Assembly (NCBI RefSeq): GCF_023336935.1
Contig: NZ_JAMBLR010000001.1
Span: 1 to 64,000, forward strand
Length of the DNA stretch: 64,000 nt
Direction of reading: 5' to 3'
Source: Phascolarctobacterium sp. ET69
GTDB taxonomy: Bacteria; Bacillota; Negativicutes; Acidaminococcales; Acidaminococcaceae
Position 1 is the stretch's first letter. Each line of letters opens with the position of its first letter. Position numbers and translations under genes: made by a program. Shown piece after piece: positions 35,123-44,763 of this stretch. The notes under the pieces are model-generated. The model ran no database searches, had not been told where the DNA came from, and saw only the letters and a list, made by a program, of their open reading frames with translations.

Positions 35123-35455
35123 TCAGCCGAACTGGTTGCGGTAAGGGTCGCTTTTGCCCCAGCAGAGAAAAACGAGGGAAACGAGTGAAACAAGCGGAAT
35201 AATAAGCCCTACGAGAACCAAAACTGTTTTCGCCCAGCTGAGCCCGATATCGTGGCAGCGCCTTACCGCCAGCGACATCTGCGGAATAACAAAGACGGAC
35301 GATGCGGCTACAAGAAGCGGCATGTTCATGGCGCGCCCGATTGTCATCAGTGCATAAGTCAGCACAAAAACAATTAAGTATCTTCTTATAAACGGCTTCT
35401 TTTCCAAACGGCCGTTAAAAGTTAAAAAATCGTTAATAAGTTTAAAACTGTCCAT
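35123..35455 (-). CDS. DUF805 family inner-membrane protein
   Basis: 110 residues. It has the DUF805 pattern: an opening soluble helix with FNGRLEKKPF, three membrane helices and the conserved RRCHDIGLSWAKT segment between helices. Length and layout match E. coli YhaH/YhaI-type proteins, whose role is unknown. It sits alone between a converging secreted protein gene and smc. Confidence 0.85.
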   Translation of the reverse strand: MDSFKLINDFLTFNGRLEKKPFIRRYLIVFVLTYALMTIGRAMNMPLLVAASSVFVIPQMSLAVRRCHDIGLSWAKTVLVLVGLIIPLVSLVSLVFLCWGKSDPYRNQFG

Positions 35456-35542
35456 TTTTTCATCTCCGTTTAAATTAATTGCCTGTGGTTACTTTTTAAT
35501 TTTAGCTTAATTAACTTAAGCTGTCAAAGTTTTTAAATAAAC

Positions 35543-35572
35543 AAGACAATATATTATAAAGTATGATAAAAT
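35543..35572 (+). promoter_or_regulatory. Possible smc promoter
   Basis: TAAAAT (35567-35572) is preceded by TGA, an extended -10. A weak AAGACA lies 18 bases upstream. Confidence 0.35.
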
Positions 35573-35604
35573 AAAGTATTAAGACTTTTGGAACGGGTGA
35601 TTAC

Positions 35605-38600
35605 GTGCATTTAAAATCTTTTTCGGCATACGGCTTTAAATCGTTTGCCGACAGAATAGAACTTGATTTTGGCAGCGGCATAACGGCAATTGTCGGCCCT
35701 AACGGCAGCGGCAAAAGCAATATCTCCGATGCCGTGCGCTGGGTGCTGGGCGAACAGAGCGCCAAATATCTGCGCGGCAGCAAAATGGAAGACGTTATTT
35801 TCAGCGGCAGCAGTAAAAGACGCGCGCTTGGCGTAGCGGAAGTTACGCTGAACTTTGACAACAGCGATCACCGCCTGGGGCTTGATTTTGACGAAGTAAG
35901 CATTACACGCCGCGTGTTCCGCGACGGCGACAGCGAATATGCCATTAATAAAAAGAACTGCCGCCTGAAGGATATAATTGACCTGTTTGCCGATACAGGG
36001 CTTGGGCGCGGTTCACTTTCCATTATCGGGCAGAATAAAATAGACGAAATTTTAAACAGCCGCCCGGAAGAAAGGCGCAATTTATTTGAAGAAGCGGCAG
36101 GCATTGTTAAATACCGCCTGCGCAAAAAAGATGCGGCGCGGCGTTTGGACGATACGGCAGCCAACCTGACGCGTATTAATGACATAAAAACGGAAGTGGA
36201 ATCGCAGCTTGAACCTTTAAAAGAAGCGGCAGCTAAAACGGAACAGTATAATGTTTTGGCAGGAGAACTGCGCACCTGCCGTTTAACGCAGTTTGTGCGC
36301 AAAATAGATGTGCTTGAACAGGCGCGCGCCCAACAGGAAGAAAAAGACGCTGCTTTGGAACGGGAAGTTGCCCAAAATGCGGCAGCGGCAGGCAGGCAGC
36401 AGGCGTTATGCGCACAGCTGCAGCAGGAAGCAGATGCTTTAAGCGAAAATTACAATAAATTACAGGACGATATAAAAGCCAAAGAAACTGCGCTGGAAAA
36501 AGTGCGCGGGCAGGGCGCGGTTTTGGAAGAACGCATTTTGCAGAGCCGTAAGGCAGGCGTGCGTTTAAGCCAGCAAAACGAAAAACTGGAACAGCAGGTT
36601 GCAAGCCTTGAAAAACAGCTTGTTTCCTTAACTGATGAATATGATGTTTTGGAGAAAAAGCAGACGGCGGCAGGTTTGCTGGTGCAAAAACTTACGCTTG
36701 GGCAGAAAGAAAAAGAAGCGCTTGTACAAAAAGCCCGGCAGGAAGCCGAAAGCCTGAAAGACGCAGCGTTTGACACCATGCGCCGAATGGTTGATTTGCG
36801 CAACAGGATACGCACGCTGGAAACTGAACAGGAGCAGCGCATGCGCAGGCGTGAGGCTTTAAAAAAGAACATAGAAGAAACAGAAGGTGAACTTGCAAAA
36901 CAGGACGCAGCCTACCGCAAATTGCTGGAAAACCAGGCTGACCTTGAAAACAATGTGCAGCTTTCTCAGCGCAGCAGTGCGGAGCTGGCGCATAAGCTGG
37001 CAGACGAAAATACAGCCTTAAACGCTGTACGCCAGAAATATAATGACTGCCAGCGCAGAATTACAGCACTCGAAAGCCGCCAGAATGTATTAAATAATAT
37101 GCAGAAGGCGTATGAGGGCTTCGGCTACGGCGTTAAAGCGGTTCTGCGTGCGGAAGAAAGCTGGCGCGGGAGAGTAATTGGCGTTGCCGCAGAACTGATT
37201 AGTGTTGACGCGCAGTACGTTACGGCGATTGAAACCGCCTTGGGAGCGGCTTCGCAGAATATAGTAATGCGCGATGCCGAAGCGGCAAAGGCGGCAATCG
37301 GCTATTTAAAACAGCATAAATATGGCAGAGCAACTTTTCTGCCGCTTGATACCATAAAAACTTATCCGCGCAAAGCGGAGGACAAGCAGCTGAAAAAAAT
37401 GCCGGGCGTTCTTGGCTTTGCCGATGAACTTATAAGCTGCGGGCAAGATGTTGAGCAGGTATTTAAGTTTTTGCTGGGGCGTGTGCTGGTAGCGCAGGAT
37501 ATGGATGCGGCGCTTGAGGCAGCACGCAGAAGCGGTTTCCGTATACGTGTGGTTACCTTGCAGGGTGACGTTGTAAATGCCGGCGGTTCGCTTACGGGCG
37601 GCAGCAGGCAGCAGAAGGAAGCAGGCTTTTTATCGCGCGTTAAGGAAATAGAAACGCTTGCCCGGCAGGAAGAAGAACTCCGCCATGAACTGCTCGGCTA
37701 TCAGGAGCAGGCGGAAGCGGCGGAAGAAGTTATTAAAGAGTACAGCACCAAGCTGAACGCTTTAAAGGCTGAACTGCAAAAATATGCCGTACGGCGTGCC
37801 GAAATAACCTCCGGCTTAAGCCGTGCAGAAGCTGAAAAGCAGCGCATGAGCAGAAATTTGGAAGTGCTTTTGGATGACCGTGCAGCAGCGGCGGAAGAAT
37901 ATTTGGCAGCGCGCGGCAAATTGCAGGAACTGCGCCCGCAGCTTGCAGAAATAGAAAAAGAAGATACGGAGAGCAAAAGCCATCTTGATGCCTTGCAAAA
38001 AAAAATGCAGGCAGAAAGCAGTGAGCTTGAAAGCATCCGCAGGCAGCTGCAGGATGCACGCGTGGAAAGCGAAGCGACTACTGCCAAAACAACCATGATG
38101 GCAGAGCGCATGCACCAGCTTGACGGTGAAATGGAACGCTTGCAGCGCGAAGTTCTTGCCAATGAAAACGAACAGCAGAATTTGGAAAATTCCATTGCCG
38201 AAAGCGAAAATAAAAAGTCGGAACTGGCGCATCAGACAGAAGCACTGATGGCAGAATTAAACGTTATCAGCGGCGGCAGGGAAGAATTTACTGCCAAACG
38301 CATAGAAATTGCCGCAAGGCAGGAAAAAGCGGCTTTGGAACTTGCGCAGGCGCAGAAAGCGCTGGAAGAAGCCGAAAAGAAACGCAACCAGGCTGCGCTG
38401 GAAAGCGTAAAACAAAATGCCGAATACGAACACGTATTGCAGCAGCTTGAAAGCGATTATGGCCTGACGCTTGAAGAAGCACATAAGGAAGCACTGCTTG
38501 AAGCAGGCGACAGCTCGCTGCGCAGGCAGGAATTGAGCCTGCAAAGGCGAATTGAAGAACTTGGGCCTGTTAACGCGGCCGCTATTGAACAGTATGCCGC

Positions 38601-39162
38601 CGTTAAAGAGCGTTTTGAGTTTTTGCAGAAACAGTATGACGACCTTGCAGGCGCCAAAGCAAATCTTGAAAGCGTTATCAGTGAAATTAATTCCGGCATG
38701 AGCAAAAGGTTTAAAGAGGCTTTTGCCAAAATAAACGTTTATTTTTCGGAATGTTATGTAAAACTGTTTGGCGGCGGTACGGCTTATTTAAAACTTACCG
38801 ACCCGGGTGACGTGCTTTCGAGTGGTATTGATATAGAAGTGCAGCCTCCGGGCAAGAAGCTGCAAAGCCTGTATCTGTTAAGCGGCGGCGAAAGGGCGCT
38901 GACGGTAATTGCGCTGCTTTTTGCGCTGTTAAGCTACAGCCCGGCACCGTTTTGTATTTTGGACGAAATTGACGCGGCGCTTGACGAAGCCAATGTAGAC
39001 CGTTTTGCACGCTTTTTAACGGCTTATGCCGAAAACACTCAGTTTATTGTCATTACACACCGCAAAGGCACTATGGAAGCCGCCAATGTACTGCATGGCG
39101 TAACTATGGAAGAATCCGGTGTTTCAAAATTATTATCTGTAAAGCTAACGGAAAAGGAGTAA
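35605..39162 (+). CDS. smc: Chromosome condensation/segregation ATPase SMC
   Basis: 1185 residues. An N-terminal Walker A (GPNGSGKSN, near residue 32), a long coiled coil, a Gly-rich hinge in the middle (about 500-660, AAELISVDAQYVTAIETALG onward), a returning coiled coil, and a C-terminal head with signature LSGGERALT and Walker B ILDEIDAALDEAN. It works as a dimer with ScpA/ScpB on the nucleoid. The start is GTG at 35605, after GGGTGATT. ftsY starts one base after its stop, as in Bacillus. Confidence 0.97.
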   Translation: MHLKSFSAYGFKSFADRIELDFGSGITAIVGPNGSGKSNISDAVRWVLGEQSAKYLRGSKMEDVIFSGSSKRRALGVAEVTLNFDNSDHRLGLDFDEVSITRRVFRDGDSEYAINKKNCRLKDIIDLFADTGLGRGSLSIIGQNKIDEILNSRPEERRNLFEEAAGIVKYRLRKKDAARRLDDTAANLTRINDIKTEVESQLEPLKEAAAKTEQYNVLAGELRTCRLTQFVRKIDVLEQARAQQEEKDAALEREVAQNAAAAGRQQALCAQLQQEADALSENYNKLQDDIKAKETALEKVRGQGAVLEERILQSRKAGVRLSQQNEKLEQQVASLEKQLVSLTDEYDVLEKKQTAAGLLVQKLTLGQKEKEALVQKARQEAESLKDAAFDTMRRMVDLRNRIRTLETEQEQRMRRREALKKNIEETEGELAKQDAAYRKLLENQADLENNVQLSQRSSAELAHKLADENTALNAVRQKYNDCQRRITALESRQNVLNNMQKAYEGFGYGVKAVLRAEESWRGRVIGVAAELISVDAQYVTAIETALGAASQNIVMRDAEAAKAAIGYLKQHKYGRATFLPLDTIKTYPRKAEDKQLKKMPGVLGFADELISCGQDVEQVFKFLLGRVLVAQDMDAALEAARRSGFRIRVVTLQGDVVNAGGSLTGGSRQQKEAGFLSRVKEIETLARQEEELRHELLGYQEQAEAAEEVIKEYSTKLNALKAELQKYAVRRAEITSGLSRAEAEKQRMSRNLEVLLDDRAAAAEEYLAARGKLQELRPQLAEIEKEDTESKSHLDALQKKMQAESSELESIRRQLQDARVESEATTAKTTMMAERMHQLDGEMERLQREVLANENEQQNLENSIAESENKKSELAHQTEALMAELNVISGGREEFTAKRIEIAARQEKAALELAQAQKALEEAEKKRNQAALESVKQNAEYEHVLQQLESDYGLTLEEAHKEALLEAGDSSLRRQELSLQRRIEELGPVNAAAIEQYAAVKERFEFLQKQYDDLAGAKANLESVISEINSGMSKRFKEAFAKINVYFSECYVKLFGGGTAYLKLTDPGDVLSSGIDIEVQPPGKKLQSLYLLSGGERALTVIALLFALLSYSPAPFCILDEIDAALDEANVDRFARFLTAYAENTQFIVITHRKGTMEAANVLHGVTMEESGVSKLLSVKLTEKE

Positions 39163-39163
39163 A

Positions 39164-40084
39164 ATGATGGGCTTTTTTGAGAGATTGAAAGACGGGCTGC
39201 AAAAAACCAGAAAGAATTTTACGGAACGCATTGAAGTTCTGGTTGGCATGTCCGCAGAGATTGACGATGATTTTCTTGACGAACTGGAAATGATTCTTTT
39301 AAGTGCCGATGTCGGCGCAAAAACAACAGAAAAACTTATTGAAGCTGTGCGCCAGGCAGCACGCAAAAAAGAAATTAAGGGAACGGAAGATGTTGTTCCG
39401 TTTTTAAAGAAATATCTTACGCAGATGCTTACGGAAGAAGGCCAGCGCACGCGCATCAGCGGCACTCCTACCGTTATTCTTGTTGTAGGCGTTAACGGCG
39501 TTGGCAAAACCACCACCATCGGCAAACTGGCAAATTATTTCCACCTGCTTAACTATAAGGTTATGATTGCCGCTGCCGATACCTTCCGCGCCGCTGCTTC
39601 CGAACAGCTGGAAATCTGGGGCAAGCGCGCCGGCTGCGATGTTATCAAGCACGCAGAAGGCGCGGACCCGGCTGCAGTTGTTTTTGATGCCATGAAAGCG
39701 GCAATCGCCCGCAAGGCAGATATTCTGTTTATCGACACGGCAGGGCGTTTGCATAACAAGGCCAACCTGATGAACGAACTGGAAAAAATTCATCGTGTTA
39801 TCAAGCGCGAAATTCCGGAAGCACCGCACGAAACCTTTTTGGTGCTGGATGCCACAACCGGGCAGAACGCCATTACGCAGGCCAAAGTATTTACAGAAAC
39901 CGCCAATGTTACCGGCGTTGTGCTGACAAAGCTTGACGGCACGGCAAAAGGCGGCGTGGTTATCGCCATCCGCGAAGAACTGGGGCTGCCCGTTAAATGG
40001 ATTGGCGTCGGTGAAGGCATTATGGATTTCCGCCCGTTTGAACCAGAAAAATTTGTTGACGCATTATTTAATACTGACAAGTAA
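39164..40084 (+). CDS. ftsY: Signal recognition particle receptor FtsY
   Basis: 306 residues. The short form: a small N domain directly followed by the SRP-type GTPase ([30 protein letters not shown]). It lacks the long acidic A domain of E. coli FtsY, as is usual in Firmicutes. It docks Ffh-ribosome complexes at the membrane. AAGGAG lies before paired ATGs at 39164 and 39167; either could be used. Ffh is encoded two genes later. Confidence 0.96.
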   Translation: MMGFFERLKDGLQKTRKNFTERIEVLVGMSAEIDDDFLDELEMILLSADVGAKTTEKLIEAVRQAARKKEIKGTEDVVPFLKKYLTQMLTEEGQRTRISGTPTVILVVGVNGVGKTTTIGKLANYFHLLNYKVMIAAADTFRAAASEQLEIWGKRAGCDVIKHAEGADPAAVVFDAMKAAIARKADILFIDTAGRLHNKANLMNELEKIHRVIKREIPEAPHETFLVLDATTGQNAITQAKVFTETANVTGVVLTKLDGTAKGGVVIAIREELGLPVKWIGVGEGIMDFRPFEPEKFVDALFNTDK

Positions 40085-40090
40085 AAACAC

Positions 40091-40119
40091 TTGACAGCCT
40101 GTGCCTGTTTATGTATAAT
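40091..40119 (+). promoter_or_regulatory. Consensus promoter of ylxM-ffh-rpsP operon
   Basis: TTGACA (40091-40096), 17-bp spacer and TATAAT (40114-40119): an exact sigma-A consensus at both boxes, giving a start near 40126. Confidence 0.92.
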
Positions 40120-40157
40120 ACATACGTTGACTTAATTAAGAAGGTACGGGTATCGTT

Positions 40158-40505
40158 ATGCTGGATGACAGTTTTAAGCAGAGAATACGCCTCGGCAGGC
40201 TGTATGATGTTTACGGGCCGCTTTTGACGGCCAAACAGCAAAGCTGCATGGAACTATATTTTTGTGATGACCTGTCACTGGCTGAAATTGCCGCAGAGCT
40301 TGATGTATCGCGGCAGGCCGTACATGATTTGATACACCGCGTAGAGCAGATTCTGGAACGCTACGAAACCAAAATGAAGCTTCTGGAACGCGAAGAAAAA
40401 CAGCAGCTGCTGCGCATGGAGGCATGCAGGCTGCTTGACGGATATATGGAAACGAATAATACAGAGTTACTTAAAAGGCTGAAAAATCTGCTTAAAGATT
40501 CGTAA
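40158..40505 (+). CDS. ylxM: YlxM-family HTH protein of the SRP operon
   Basis: 115 residues. It has the family's N-terminal sigma-70 region 4-like HTH (LLTAKQQSCMELYFCDDLSLAEIAAELDVSRQAVHD) and a helical C-terminus. YlxM/p13 precedes ffh in Firmicutes and in streptococci stimulates SRP function. Here it is 17 bases ahead of ffh under a consensus promoter. Confidence 0.93.
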   Translation: MLDDSFKQRIRLGRLYDVYGPLLTAKQQSCMELYFCDDLSLAEIAAELDVSRQAVHDLIHRVEQILERYETKMKLLEREEKQQLLRMEACRLLDGYMETNNTELLKRLKNLLKDS

Positions 40506-40522
40506 GCCGGAGGCAGGTAAAA

Positions 40523-41869
40523 ATGGCTTTTGAAAATTTATCTGAACGCTTGCAAAAAGCTATCAGAATGTTCCGCAACGGCGGCAAGATAACTGAAGAC
40601 GATTTAAAGGCTCCGCTGCGTGAGGTGCGCATGGCGCTTCTGGAAGCGGACGTTAACTTTAAGGTTGTAAAAGATTTTGTAGCAACCATCCGCGAACGCG
40701 CTGTTGGCGAAATTGTTAACGAAGGCTTAACACCCGGCCAGCAGATTATAAAAATTGTTAATGAAGAACTTACCAAACTGCTTGGCGGCACGCAGAGCAA
40801 ACTTGCAGTTTCTCCGAAACCGCCGACGGTTATTATGCTGGTAGGCTTGCAGGGCGCAGGTAAAACCACCACGGCCGGCAAACTTGCCAATATGCTGCGC
40901 AAAAAAGGCAAGCATCCCATGCTGGTTGCGGCCGACGTTTACCGCCCGGCAGCTATAAAACAGCTGGAAGTTTTGGGCGCGCAGCTTAATATTCCGGTAT
41001 TTACGCTTGGTGACAAGGTATCGCCTGTGGAAATTGCCAAAGAAGCAATGGCAAAAGCACACAGCATGAATTACGATACCGTCATTATAGATACCGCAGG
41101 CCGCCTGCATATCAATGAAGAACTGATGGGCGAACTGCGCAACATTAAAGCGGCTGTTTCGCCGCACGAAATCCTCCTGGTTGTTGACGCAATGACCGGC
41201 CAGGATGCCGTAACCGTTGCCGAAAGTTTCAATAACGATTTGGGCATTGACGGTTTGATTGTTACCAAACTTGATGGTGACGCCAGAGGCGGCGCGGTGC
41301 TCTCCGTAAAAGCCGTTACCGGACGCCCCGTTAAGTTTGTAGGTATGGGCGAAAAACTTGACGCCCTGGAACCTTTCTATCCGGACCGCATGGCTTCGCG
41401 TATCCTTGGCATGGGCGATATTTTAACCTTTATTGAAAAGGTGCAGTCCACCACCGATATGGCCAAAGCGCTGGAGATGGAAAAGAAACTGCGCAAAAAC
41501 GAGTTTACGCTCGAGCAGTTCCTTGAACAGATGCAGCAGATTAAAAAGCTCGGCCCGCTGGAAAATATTCTCGGCATGATTCCCGGTATGGGCGGCATAG
41601 CACAAAAGCTGAAAGAAACAGATGTGAACGAAAAGGAATTTGCCCACATCGAAGCCATTATTCAGTCCATGACCATTAAGGAAAGGCGCAATCCCGAAAT
41701 CATCAACGGCAGCAGGCGCAAACGCATAGCCGCAGGCAGCGGCATGCGCGTGCAGGATGTTAACCGTTTGCTGAAAAAGTTTGAAGAAAGCAAAAAGATG
41801 ATGAAACAGATGCGCGGTATGGCAAAGTTTGCTTCAAAAGGCGGCTTCAAGCTTCCTTTTATGCACTAA
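40523..41869 (+). CDS. ffh: Signal recognition particle protein Ffh
   Basis: 448 residues. N domain, G domain (GLQGAGKTTTAGKL; DTAGRLHINEELM; TKLDGDARGG) and Met-rich M domain (about 300-430) that binds 4.5S/6S RNA and signal sequences. It pairs with FtsY for co-translational targeting. GGAGGCAGG lies before the ATG. rpsP follows after 37 bases. Confidence 0.97.
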   Translation: MAFENLSERLQKAIRMFRNGGKITEDDLKAPLREVRMALLEADVNFKVVKDFVATIRERAVGEIVNEGLTPGQQIIKIVNEELTKLLGGTQSKLAVSPKPPTVIMLVGLQGAGKTTTAGKLANMLRKKGKHPMLVAADVYRPAAIKQLEVLGAQLNIPVFTLGDKVSPVEIAKEAMAKAHSMNYDTVIIDTAGRLHINEELMGELRNIKAAVSPHEILLVVDAMTGQDAVTVAESFNNDLGIDGLIVTKLDGDARGGAVLSVKAVTGRPVKFVGMGEKLDALEPFYPDRMASRILGMGDILTFIEKVQSTTDMAKALEMEKKLRKNEFTLEQFLEQMQQIKKLGPLENILGMIPGMGGIAQKLKETDVNEKEFAHIEAIIQSMTIKERRNPEIINGSRRKRIAAGSGMRVQDVNRLLKKFEESKKMMKQMRGMAKFASKGGFKLPFMH

Positions 41870-41906
41870 TAAATTATAAAATCCAATTGGAGGAGGTGAA
41901 AATAAA

Positions 41907-42176
41907 ATGGCAGTTAAAATCCGTTTAAAACGCATGGGCGCTAAAAAAGCTCCTTTCTACCGTGTTGTAGTTGCAGATTCCCGTTCTCCGCGTGACGGCC
42001 GTATCATTGAAAGCATCGGTTACTACGATTCCACCACTGAACCGGCTACCGTTAAAATTGATGAGGAAAAAGCTCTCTCCTGGATGGCTAAAGGCGCACA
42101 GCCGACTGATACTGTTAAAAACCTTTTCAGCAAAGGCGGTATCATGAAAAAATATGCTGAATCTAAAGCAAAATGA
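41907..42176 (+). CDS. rpsP: 30S ribosomal protein S16
   Basis: 89 residues. The opening is typical ([25 protein letters not shown]), with [13 protein letters not shown] after it. GGAGGAGG lies before the ATG. It follows ffh in the conserved order and is followed by khpA. Confidence 0.98.
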   Translation: MAVKIRLKRMGAKKAPFYRVVVADSRSPRDGRIIESIGYYDSTTEPATVKIDEEKALSWMAKGAQPTDTVKNLFSKGGIMKKYAESKAK

Positions 42177-42193
42177 AATGAGGCGTGATTGAC

Positions 42194-42421
42194 ATGAAAG
42201 AATTGGTAGAAGTTATGGCCAAGTCTTTGGTCAGCAATCCGTCTGCAGTAGTAGTGGAGGAGGAAACCACAGGTACAACCACGGTTCTCCGCCTCCATGT
42301 TGCTCCTGAAGATATGGGCAAGGTTATTGGCAAACAGGGACGCATTGCCAAGGCAATCCGCACTGTTATGAAAGCAGTAGCTACCCGCGAGAATGTAAAA
42401 GTGATTGTAGAGATCGTCTAA
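42194..42421 (+). CDS. khpA: KH-domain RNA-binding protein KhpA
   Basis: 75 residues, a single type II KH domain with the GxxG loop in GKVIGKQGRIAKAIR. In Firmicutes KhpA partners KhpB (Jag) in RNA-based control of cell elongation and division. I prefer the ATG at 42194 to the GTG at 42185; both leave the domain intact. Confidence 0.94.
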   Translation: MKELVEVMAKSLVSNPSAVVVEEETTGTTTVLRLHVAPEDMGKVIGKQGRIAKAIRTVMKAVATRENVKVIVEIV

Positions 42422-42435
42422 AGGATGGGCTGATA

Positions 42436-42840
42436 ATGGATAAAATGTTTGTCAGGGTACCTGTTGCTGTTAAAGCAAAAGTAACCGAAGATTTAAAAAT
42501 GAAAATTATTGGCGATGTCCAAGATACTATAAAAAAGATGGATCTGGAACTTGAGCATTTTGAATTCCAGGCTAAAAAGGCCCTTGCACAGGCCGCCGGT
42601 GATTTAAGCGTGCTGCCGGCGCTGCGCAGCCAGATTGATGCTGAAAGAAGCAAACGCCAGGCAGCCAAGGCTGAAGCCGAAGCAAGACTGAAACGTGCTG
42701 AAGCATTGGAAATCGGCGCAGAAATAGGCCATGGTACTTTGGAACGTACCGTTGAAATAGGAATAGGTACTGACCTTGACGCTCTTGCAAGAGCGGAAAT
42801 CCTTACCGAAGACGGCAAAATCATTGCCTTCCGCGACTAA
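42436..42840 (+). CDS. ylqD: YlqD-family protein
   Basis: 134 residues. It has the position and layout of B. subtilis ylqD, between the KH protein and rimM. A short beta N-terminus precedes a long helical, Ala/Lys/Glu-rich coiled-coil middle (45-95) and a C-terminal strand (ILTEDGKIIAFRD). Its function is not known. Its stop codon shares a base with the rimM ATG. Confidence 0.85.
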   Translation: MDKMFVRVPVAVKAKVTEDLKMKIIGDVQDTIKKMDLELEHFEFQAKKALAQAAGDLSVLPALRSQIDAERSKRQAAKAEAEARLKRAEALEIGAEIGHGTLERTVEIGIGTDLDALARAEILTEDGKIIAFRD

Positions 42841-43343
42841 TGGATAAACAGGTTTGTATTGGAACAATCGTCGCTCCGCACGGTGTGCGGGGCGATATTC
42901 GTATATTGCCTCAAACGGAGCATCCGGAACAGTTTCTTGAATTGGATTATCTGCTTTTGGAGGATGGGCGCACGCTGCATTTGACAAATGCCCGTTTTCA
43001 TAAAAGAATGGCGCTTATAAAGTGCCGTGAGGTTAATAATATGAACGAAGCCGAAATGCTGCGCGGCCAGAAGGTGTATATTAACACGGAGGATTTGCCG
43101 GAACTTGAAGAAGGCGAATTTTATGTGGCTGACCTGTTGGGCTGCGATGTAGCTGACGAAAGCGGAAACGCTGTCGGCGTGCTGAAGGACGTTATCAGCA
43201 CTGGCAGCAACGATGTTTATGTCGTTACTGGCACGGACGGCAAAGAGCTTTTGATACCGGCGCTTAAAAAGCACGTTAAGGAAATTAACCTCGACGAGCG
43301 CCGTATTACAGTAGAACTTCCCGAATGGGTTGATGAAAAATGA
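42840..43343 (+). CDS. rimM: 16S rRNA processing protein RimM
   Basis: 167 residues. An N-terminal OB-like RimM domain (VCIGTIVAPHGVRGDIRILP) is followed by a PRC-barrel (about 90-165, EGEFYVADLLGCDV). It helps late 30S maturation at the S19 site. Its ATG overlaps the ylqD stop, and its end overlaps trmD. Confidence 0.96.
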   Translation: MDKQVCIGTIVAPHGVRGDIRILPQTEHPEQFLELDYLLLEDGRTLHLTNARFHKRMALIKCREVNNMNEAEMLRGQKVYINTEDLPELEEGEFYVADLLGCDVADESGNAVGVLKDVISTGSNDVYVVTGTDGKELLIPALKKHVKEINLDERRITVELPEWVDEK

Positions 43344-44086
43344 AATTTTTATTTGTAACCCTTTTCCCGGAACTGATAGAGCAGGTTTGCAGTTACAGCA
43401 TTGTAGGGCGCGGCATGTCTGCCGGGCTTTTAAGCGTCAGCTGCATAAACCCGCGCGATTTTACGCATGATAAGCACCGCACGGTGGACGATTCGCCCTT
43501 TGGCGGCGGCGCCGGTATGGTGCTCAAGCCGGAACCTTTTGTAGCCGCTATCCGCAAAGCGAAGGAAGAACTGCCGGACGCGCGCGTAATTGCTCTGTGC
43601 CCGGGCGGCAGAACGCTGAAGCAGAGCATTGTTGAAGATTACGCCCATGCCGGGCAGGACCTGATTTTTGTGTGCGGCCATTACGAAGGCTTTGACGAGC
43701 GCATTTTTAACTGGGTAGATGAGAAGCTTTCCGTCGGCGATTATGTGGTGACGGGCGGCGAGCTGCCGGCCTTAATGGTGCTTGACGCTGTTGCAAGGTT
43801 TATTCCCGGAGTGCTTGGCAAAATGGCCAGTGCCGAGGAAGATTCATTCTCAACCGGGCTTTTGGAATATCCGCAGTATACGCGCCCTGTTGAATTTGAA
43901 GGGCTGACCGTGCCTGAGGTTCTGCGCGGCGGCAATCATGCGCTGATTGCCAAATGGCGGCGCAAACAGTCGCTTAAAGCAACGTATCTGCACAGGCCCG
44001 ATTTGCTGCCGGAAAAATTTGACAAGGCCGACGCCAAGTTAATGGCGGAAATTAAAGCGGAACTGGCTGGTGAAAATAATGGCTGA
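43340..44086 (+). CDS. trmD: tRNA (guanine37-N1)-methyltransferase
   Basis: 248 residues. A SPOUT trefoil-knot enzyme making m1G37, which prevents frameshifting. The AdoMet knot region (CGHYEGFDERIFNWVDEKLSVGDYVVTGGE) and the catalytic Asp neighbourhood are intact. Overlaps rimM by 4 bases. A second SPOUT-type gene overlaps its end. Confidence 0.97.
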   Translation: MKFLFVTLFPELIEQVCSYSIVGRGMSAGLLSVSCINPRDFTHDKHRTVDDSPFGGGAGMVLKPEPFVAAIRKAKEELPDARVIALCPGGRTLKQSIVEDYAHAGQDLIFVCGHYEGFDERIFNWVDEKLSVGDYVVTGGELPALMVLDAVARFIPGVLGKMASAEEDSFSTGLLEYPQYTRPVEFEGLTVPEVLRGGNHALIAKWRRKQSLKATYLHRPDLLPEKFDKADAKLMAEIKAELAGENNG

Positions 44087-44651
44087 TTTATATTTAGGGC
44101 TTGTTCATTACCCGATTTATAACAAGCACATGAAGGTTATCGCCACTGCCGTTACAAATTTTGATATTCATGACATTGCCCGCACAGCACGCACTTATGA
44201 TGTAAAAAAATATTTTTTAATCCATCCGCTGAAGGTGCAGGAAGAAATAATCAAAAAAATAACCGGTTACTGGCAGCACGGCTTTGGGCGTGTGTATAAT
44301 CCGGACCGCAGCGAAGCGCTTGACAGAGTGCAGTACCTGCCGGATATTGCGTCCGCCGTTGCGGAAATTAAAAAGCTTACCGGCAAAGAGCCTGTAACCA
44401 TTACCACAGATGCCCGTATTTACCCCAATACCATTACCTATAAAGCCGCACGGCAGATGCTTCATGAAGGGGAGCGGCCGGTGCTGGTACTTTTTGGAAC
44501 GGGCTTTGGCATGGAAAAAGAAACCATGGCGGCATTTGATTACATTCTGGAGCCGGTTTACGGCCCGAGCAACTATAACCACCTGTGCGTGCGCAGCGCT
44601 GTTGCAATTATTTTGGACAGGCTGGCAGGCGAAGCATGGTGGGAAAAATAA
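44079..44651 (+). CDS. SPOUT-type RNA methyltransferase (PF09936-like)
   Basis: 190 residues from ATG 44079. The sequence LGLVHYPIYNK at the start, VTNFDIHDIARTART and the C-terminal knot-like block LVLFGTGFGMEKETM and YGPSNYNHLCVRSAVAIILDRL match the small SAM-dependent methyltransferase family often located next to trmD. The substrate is unknown. The ATG lies 8 bases inside trmD, so it is translationally coupled. A new promoter follows for rplS. Confidence 0.8.
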   Translation: MADLYLGLVHYPIYNKHMKVIATAVTNFDIHDIARTARTYDVKKYFLIHPLKVQEEIIKKITGYWQHGFGRVYNPDRSEALDRVQYLPDIASAVAEIKKLTGKEPVTITTDARIYPNTITYKAARQMLHEGERPVLVLFGTGFGMEKETMAAFDYILEPVYGPSNYNHLCVRSAVAIILDRLAGEAWWEK

Positions 44652-44663
44652 TTGTAAAAATGT

Positions 44664-44692
44664 TTGCAACTTAAAGCAGGCTATGATATAAT
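44664..44692 (+). promoter_or_regulatory. rplS promoter
   Basis: TTGCAA (44664-44669), 17-bp spacer and TATAAT (44687-44692), with TGA before the -10 (extended). Confidence 0.85.
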
Positions 44693-44698
44693 AGCATT

Positions 44699-44755
44699 TG
44701 TGTAAAACGGACGGTCCGCTGTGAAGTGTTCGCACATGAACGTCTATGATTGAGG
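44699..44755 (+). ncRNA. Likely L19-type leader of rplS
   Basis: The 57 bases between promoter and ribosome site can fold. GACG (near 44711) can pair with CGTC (near 44740), and inside it GTTC pairs with GAAC around GCACAT. L19 leaders are described in Firmicutes at exactly this position. My match is by location and hairpins only. Confidence 0.5.
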
Positions 44756-44763
44756 AGGATATT

